From: Coleofasciculus sp. S288
GTDB lineage: Bacteria; Cyanobacteriota; Cyanobacteriia; Cyanobacteriales; Coleofasciculaceae
NCBI GenBank assembly: GCA_020216575.1
Contig: JAIUYC010000182.1
Coordinates: 1-7,081, forward strand
Direction: 5' to 3'
DNA: 7,081 nucleotides
A program made the translations under genes and the position numbers. The notes under the pieces were generated by a model. That model was not told the origin of the DNA. It ran no database searches and saw only the letters and a program-made list of their open reading frames with translations. Positions 4,694-7,081 of this stretch are shown piece after piece. The stretch's first letter is position 1, and the number at the start of each line of letters is the position of its first letter.

Positions 4694-6613
4694 ATGCCTC
4701 ACTTTGCCACAGAAGAACGTTTTAGGGTGGTTAGAAGTACTCCGTTGCTGTTGCCAACCTTTAGCACGAACAAGGGCATGACCTCCATTTCCACCTTCGA
4801 TATCACCAAAGAACCCCTGCTCGACCTGCTACGGGATATCCAACAGGGCAAAATACAGCTCGTAGACTTTCAGCGTTCCTGGTGCTGGGACGAAGAGCGC
4901 ATCGAACGGGTAATTGCTAGCGTCTCCCTTGGTTTCCCGGTGGGAGCGGTAATGCTCCTTCAGCAAGGCAACCCGGATGTCAAATTCAAACCCCGCCTGG
5001 TCGAAAGCTTAAGCCTCGCTCATCCTCCCGTACCGACAGCTTTGATTCTGGACGGACAGCAACGCCTCACCAGTCTGTTCATGTCCCTGCTATCCGACCA
5101 ACCCGTGCGGATTAACCGAGGCAAACGCTACTCACCAGAGCAACGCTGGTACTACATCGACATTGCCCAAGCCCTCGACTACCCCCACACCGACCGCCGA
5201 GATGCCATCTGGGGCTTAACGGTTGATAAAAAGCTTTACCGACCCGGACAACCAGTAATTGACTGTTCGACGCCGAAAAAAGAATTTGAACTCGATTTAT
5301 TTCCCATTTCCCAAGTCTTCAATTTTCCCCAGTGGCGCTCTCAATACTGCAAATACTGGCATTACGACCCGCCAAAGTTAGCCTTGATTGAGCAATTTGA
5401 AGCAACTGTCATCAAGAAATTCGAGCATTATCAGATGGGATTGTTTGTCTTGAGAGCCGAACTGCCTAAAGAAGCTGTTTGTTACATTTTCGAGGAAAAC
5501 AACAAACGACAGTGCGAACTGACCCATTTTGACCTATTAACTTCCTCCTTTGCTGCCACTGATTTTGACCTACGCTCAGACTGGATAGCCAGAGAGAAAC
5601 GCTTTAGTTCTCATCCAGTTTTGCGCCTGTTAAAGCCAACAGATTTCTTACAAGCGATCGCTCTGATGGTTAATTATGCTCGACGAGTCAATGCTCAACA
5701 GCGCGGTTGCCATCCGGATAAACTCCCCAAAGTCGCTTGCAATCGTCAGGACGTGTTGCGTCTGGAGTTAGAGCAGTACCAGTGTTGGATAGAACCGATC
5801 ACCGCAGCCTTTGAGGAGGCAGCTCGTTTTCTCCACACCCAAGCCATCTTCGATGCTGACGATTTGCCCTATCCAATGCAGCTTGTGGTCATGGCTCCTC
5901 TATTTGCAATTTTAGGAGAGGGAACGAAGCTAGATCGGGTGCGACAGCGTATCGAGCAGTGGTTTTACTGTGAAGCGGCATCGGGTATTTACTCCCGTTC
6001 TAGAGAAGGGACAGCAGCAAAGAATTTGCTCGAAGTCCCCCAATGGCTGAAAGGTGGCGAGACACCGACGACTGTGAGAGAAGCCCACCTGACGGCAGAA
6101 CGGTTGCAGAGTTTAGTCAATTCTCAAGGGGCAACTTACAGAGCGATCGCTGCTTTACTTAGACGTGATGGGGCATTAGATTTTGTCAGTGGCGAACCCA
6201 TTACGGCGGCTCGTTACTTTGACGAGAAGATTGAGAACCACCACATCTTTCCTCAAGACTGGTGCAAGCGACAAGGCATTCCCCGCTCACGCTACAACAG
6301 CATTATTAACAGGACACCCCTAACAGCAAAGACGAATAAGTTGCTGGGGGGAAAAGCCCCATCCGTGTATCTAGCACAGTTAAAAGCACAGGGGATGTCA
6401 AGGCAGAGAATTGATGAGATTTTGCGATCGCACTTAATTGAGCCAACAACATTGCACAACGATGATTTTGAGGCATTTTTTGCAGCAAGAACGCAGGCAC
6501 TGTTAGCCAAAATTGGTACGGCGATGGGTAAGGATTTGGTTGGGGAGTCGTTGCCGGACAGTGGTAATGGGTTTCATCCAAAGACGTTTAACGATTACCA
6601 AGCTGGGAGGTGA
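4694..6613 (+). CDS. DUF262 and DUF1524/HNH protein (GmrSD-like restriction endonuclease family)
   Basis: This 639-residue protein (from the 4694 start) has the two-domain plan of GmrS and GmrD fused in one chain. The DUF262 part (about 30-285) carries QLVDFQRSWCWDEERI (55-70), the nucleotide-binding-type motif LILDGQQRLTSL (117-128), and a degenerate IFEENN...LTHFDLL segment (265-282). The C-terminal DUF1524 His-Me/HNH-type nuclease has IENHHIFPQDW (513-523) and INRTPLTAKTNK (538-549), so the catalytic His-His and Asn look intact. Characterised members cut modified phage DNA in an NTP-stimulated way; that this one targets modified DNA is inference. ATG 4694 has GAGAGG 10 nt upstream. ATG 4778 (MTSISTFDITKE) fits my memory of the family N-terminus better but has no good ribosome binding site; TTG 4676 is unlikely because it overlaps the hairpin. 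The gene lies 48 bp after the HTH gene and 106 bp before cas12k, as part of the CAST cargo. Confidence 0.9.
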   Translation: MPHFATEERFRVVRSTPLLLPTFSTNKGMTSISTFDITKEPLLDLLRDIQQGKIQLVDFQRSWCWDEERIERVIASVSLGFPVGAVMLLQQGNPDVKFKPRLVESLSLAHPPVPTALILDGQQRLTSLFMSLLSDQPVRINRGKRYSPEQRWYYIDIAQALDYPHTDRRDAIWGLTVDKKLYRPGQPVIDCSTPKKEFELDLFPISQVFNFPQWRSQYCKYWHYDPPKLALIEQFEATVIKKFEHYQMGLFVLRAELPKEAVCYIFEENNKRQCELTHFDLLTSSFAATDFDLRSDWIAREKRFSSHPVLRLLKPTDFLQAIALMVNYARRVNAQQRGCHPDKLPKVACNRQDVLRLELEQYQCWIEPITAAFEEAARFLHTQAIFDADDLPYPMQLVVMAPLFAILGEGTKLDRVRQRIEQWFYCEAASGIYSRSREGTAAKNLLEVPQWLKGGETPTTVREAHLTAERLQSLVNSQGATYRAIAALLRRDGALDFVSGEPITAARYFDEKIENHHIFPQDWCKRQGIPRSRYNSIINRTPLTAKTNKLLGGKAPSVYLAQLKAQGMSRQRIDEILRSHLIEPTTLHNDDFEAFFAARTQALLAKIGTAMGKDLVGESLPDSGNGFHPKTFNDYQAGR

Positions 6614-6719
6614 AAACCGCGATCGCAACTTGTAATTAGAACAACTGTTTTTCTTCGAGCTAATCTAGTACACCTGTTTCTATTCAGCCTTTCAACTAAA
6701 CTCTTCGTTTTCCCAAGTC
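6614..6719 (+). other. Intergenic leader before cas12k
   Basis: This 106-bp gap contains a HIP1 site (6619-6626) and a short inverted pair, TTGT (6630-6633) with ACAA (6641-6644). I see no convincing -35/-10 pair, no terminator and no Shine-Dalgarno before ATG 6720. It is too short to hold a divergent cvkR gene. cas12k may therefore be read from within this gap or from the upstream gene. Confidence 0.4.
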
Positions 6720-7081
6720 ATGAGCATCATTACGGTTCAATGCCAGCTCAAAGCGACTGAAGACTCTCTGCGCCATCTCTGGAGCCTAATGGCGGAGAAA
6801 AACACCCTTTTGGTCAACGAACTTCTGAAGCAGATTAATACTCACCCTGATTTAGAGAACTGGTTGGAACAAGGAAACATCACAGCCGACGTTATCAAAG
6901 GACTCTGCAAAAAACTCAGAGCTGAATCTCGCTTCCAGGATATGCCAGGACGTTTCGCGAACGCGGCTGAGAACTTAGTCCAATACATTTACAAATCCTG
7001 GTTCGCTCTACAAGAAAAACGGAGGTTTCGTCTCCAGGGAAAACAACACTGGCTCTCTATGCTTAGAAGCGATTTGGAACT
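6720..7081 (+). CDS. cas12k: Cas12k (type V-K CRISPR effector, C2c5), 5' part
   Basis: The frame is open from ATG 6720 to the window end: 120 full codons of a protein normally about 640 residues long. The N-terminus MSIITVQCQLKATEDSLRHL aligns by eye with known Cas12k proteins, including the Scytonema hofmanni one (MSQITIQARL...). Shared positions include LWSLMAEKNT (20-29), NELLKQI (33-39), HPDLENW (42-48), the LC..L...RF series (62-72) and YIYKSW (89-94), with GK..WL.ML.SD.EL near the edge. Cas12k is a nuclease-dead RNA-guided protein that, with TnsC, TniQ and TnsB, directs insertion of a Tn7-like transposon. It does not itself cut DNA. The RuvC-like region lies beyond the window, so its intactness cannot be judged. 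By the known order, the tracrRNA and CRISPR array should follow on the right and tnsB-tnsC-tniQ lie to the left of the cargo. Confidence 0.95.
   Translation, partial: MSIITVQCQLKATEDSLRHLWSLMAEKNTLLVNELLKQINTHPDLENWLEQGNITADVIKGLCKKLRAESRFQDMPGRFANAAENLVQYIYKSWFALQEKRRFRLQGKQHWLSMLRSDLE

Noticed and set aside
6292..6581. Two minus-strand frames inside the end of the DUF262 gene
   Set aside because: Both are antisense to the conserved HNH-containing end, which is clearly coding on the plus strand.

Overview
The window looks cyanobacterial. Nine copies of the palindrome GCGATCGC (HIP1, a hallmark of many cyanobacterial genomes) occur at 498, 3432, 3565, 4126, 4447, 5654, 6143, 6424 and 6619. 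Several small proteins resemble families I know mainly from cyanobacteria. The decisive feature is at the right edge: from 6720 to the end runs the first 120 codons of a Cas12k (type V-K effector) gene. Cas12k is known from Tn7-like CRISPR-associated transposons (CASTs). In these, the usual order is tnsB-tnsC-tniQ, then cargo, cas12k, tracrRNA, CRISPR array and right end. The window is therefore best read as the cargo bay of a type V-K CAST running into its targeting module. The transposase genes would lie to the left and the tracrRNA, array and right end to the right, all outside the window.

Layout. 3-1379 (+): HsdS, the specificity subunit of a type I restriction-modification system. Its second recognition domain is strikingly AT-rich compared with the conserved regions around it. 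1520-2881 (+): an AlbA_2/Schlafen-type plus GHKL-ATPase-like protein. It is cut by an in-frame TAG, after which the same frame continues to 3379 with a winged-helix-like tail and a tandem SEHY repeat. 3427-3685 (-): a small HTH-like gene that appears frameshifted near its start. 3700-3924 (-): a ribbon-helix-helix (RHH) protein. The gap to the next, divergent gene holds three contiguous 11-bp repeats that look like its operator. 4023-4340 and 4337-4645 (+): two small genes overlapping by ATGA, the second an HTH-like protein. 4694-6613 (+): a DUF262 plus DUF1524/HNH protein of the GmrSD-like family, whose ribosome binding site is buried in a perfect 7-bp hairpin. 6720-7081 (+): cas12k, 5' part.

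How the parts may work together. The cargo is mostly defence-like: type I restriction-modification specificity, an AlbA/ATPase accessory gene of a kind often found inside type I loci, and a modification-dependent-type nuclease. Between these sits a small RHH/HTH regulatory cluster. The two apparent lesions (a TAG stop and a 2-bp frameshift) suggest some cargo is decaying or has been switched off. No MerR-type CvkR repressor gene is adjacent to cas12k here. The RHH protein is the only recognisable DNA-binding regulator of the right general kind, but three genes separate it from cas12k.
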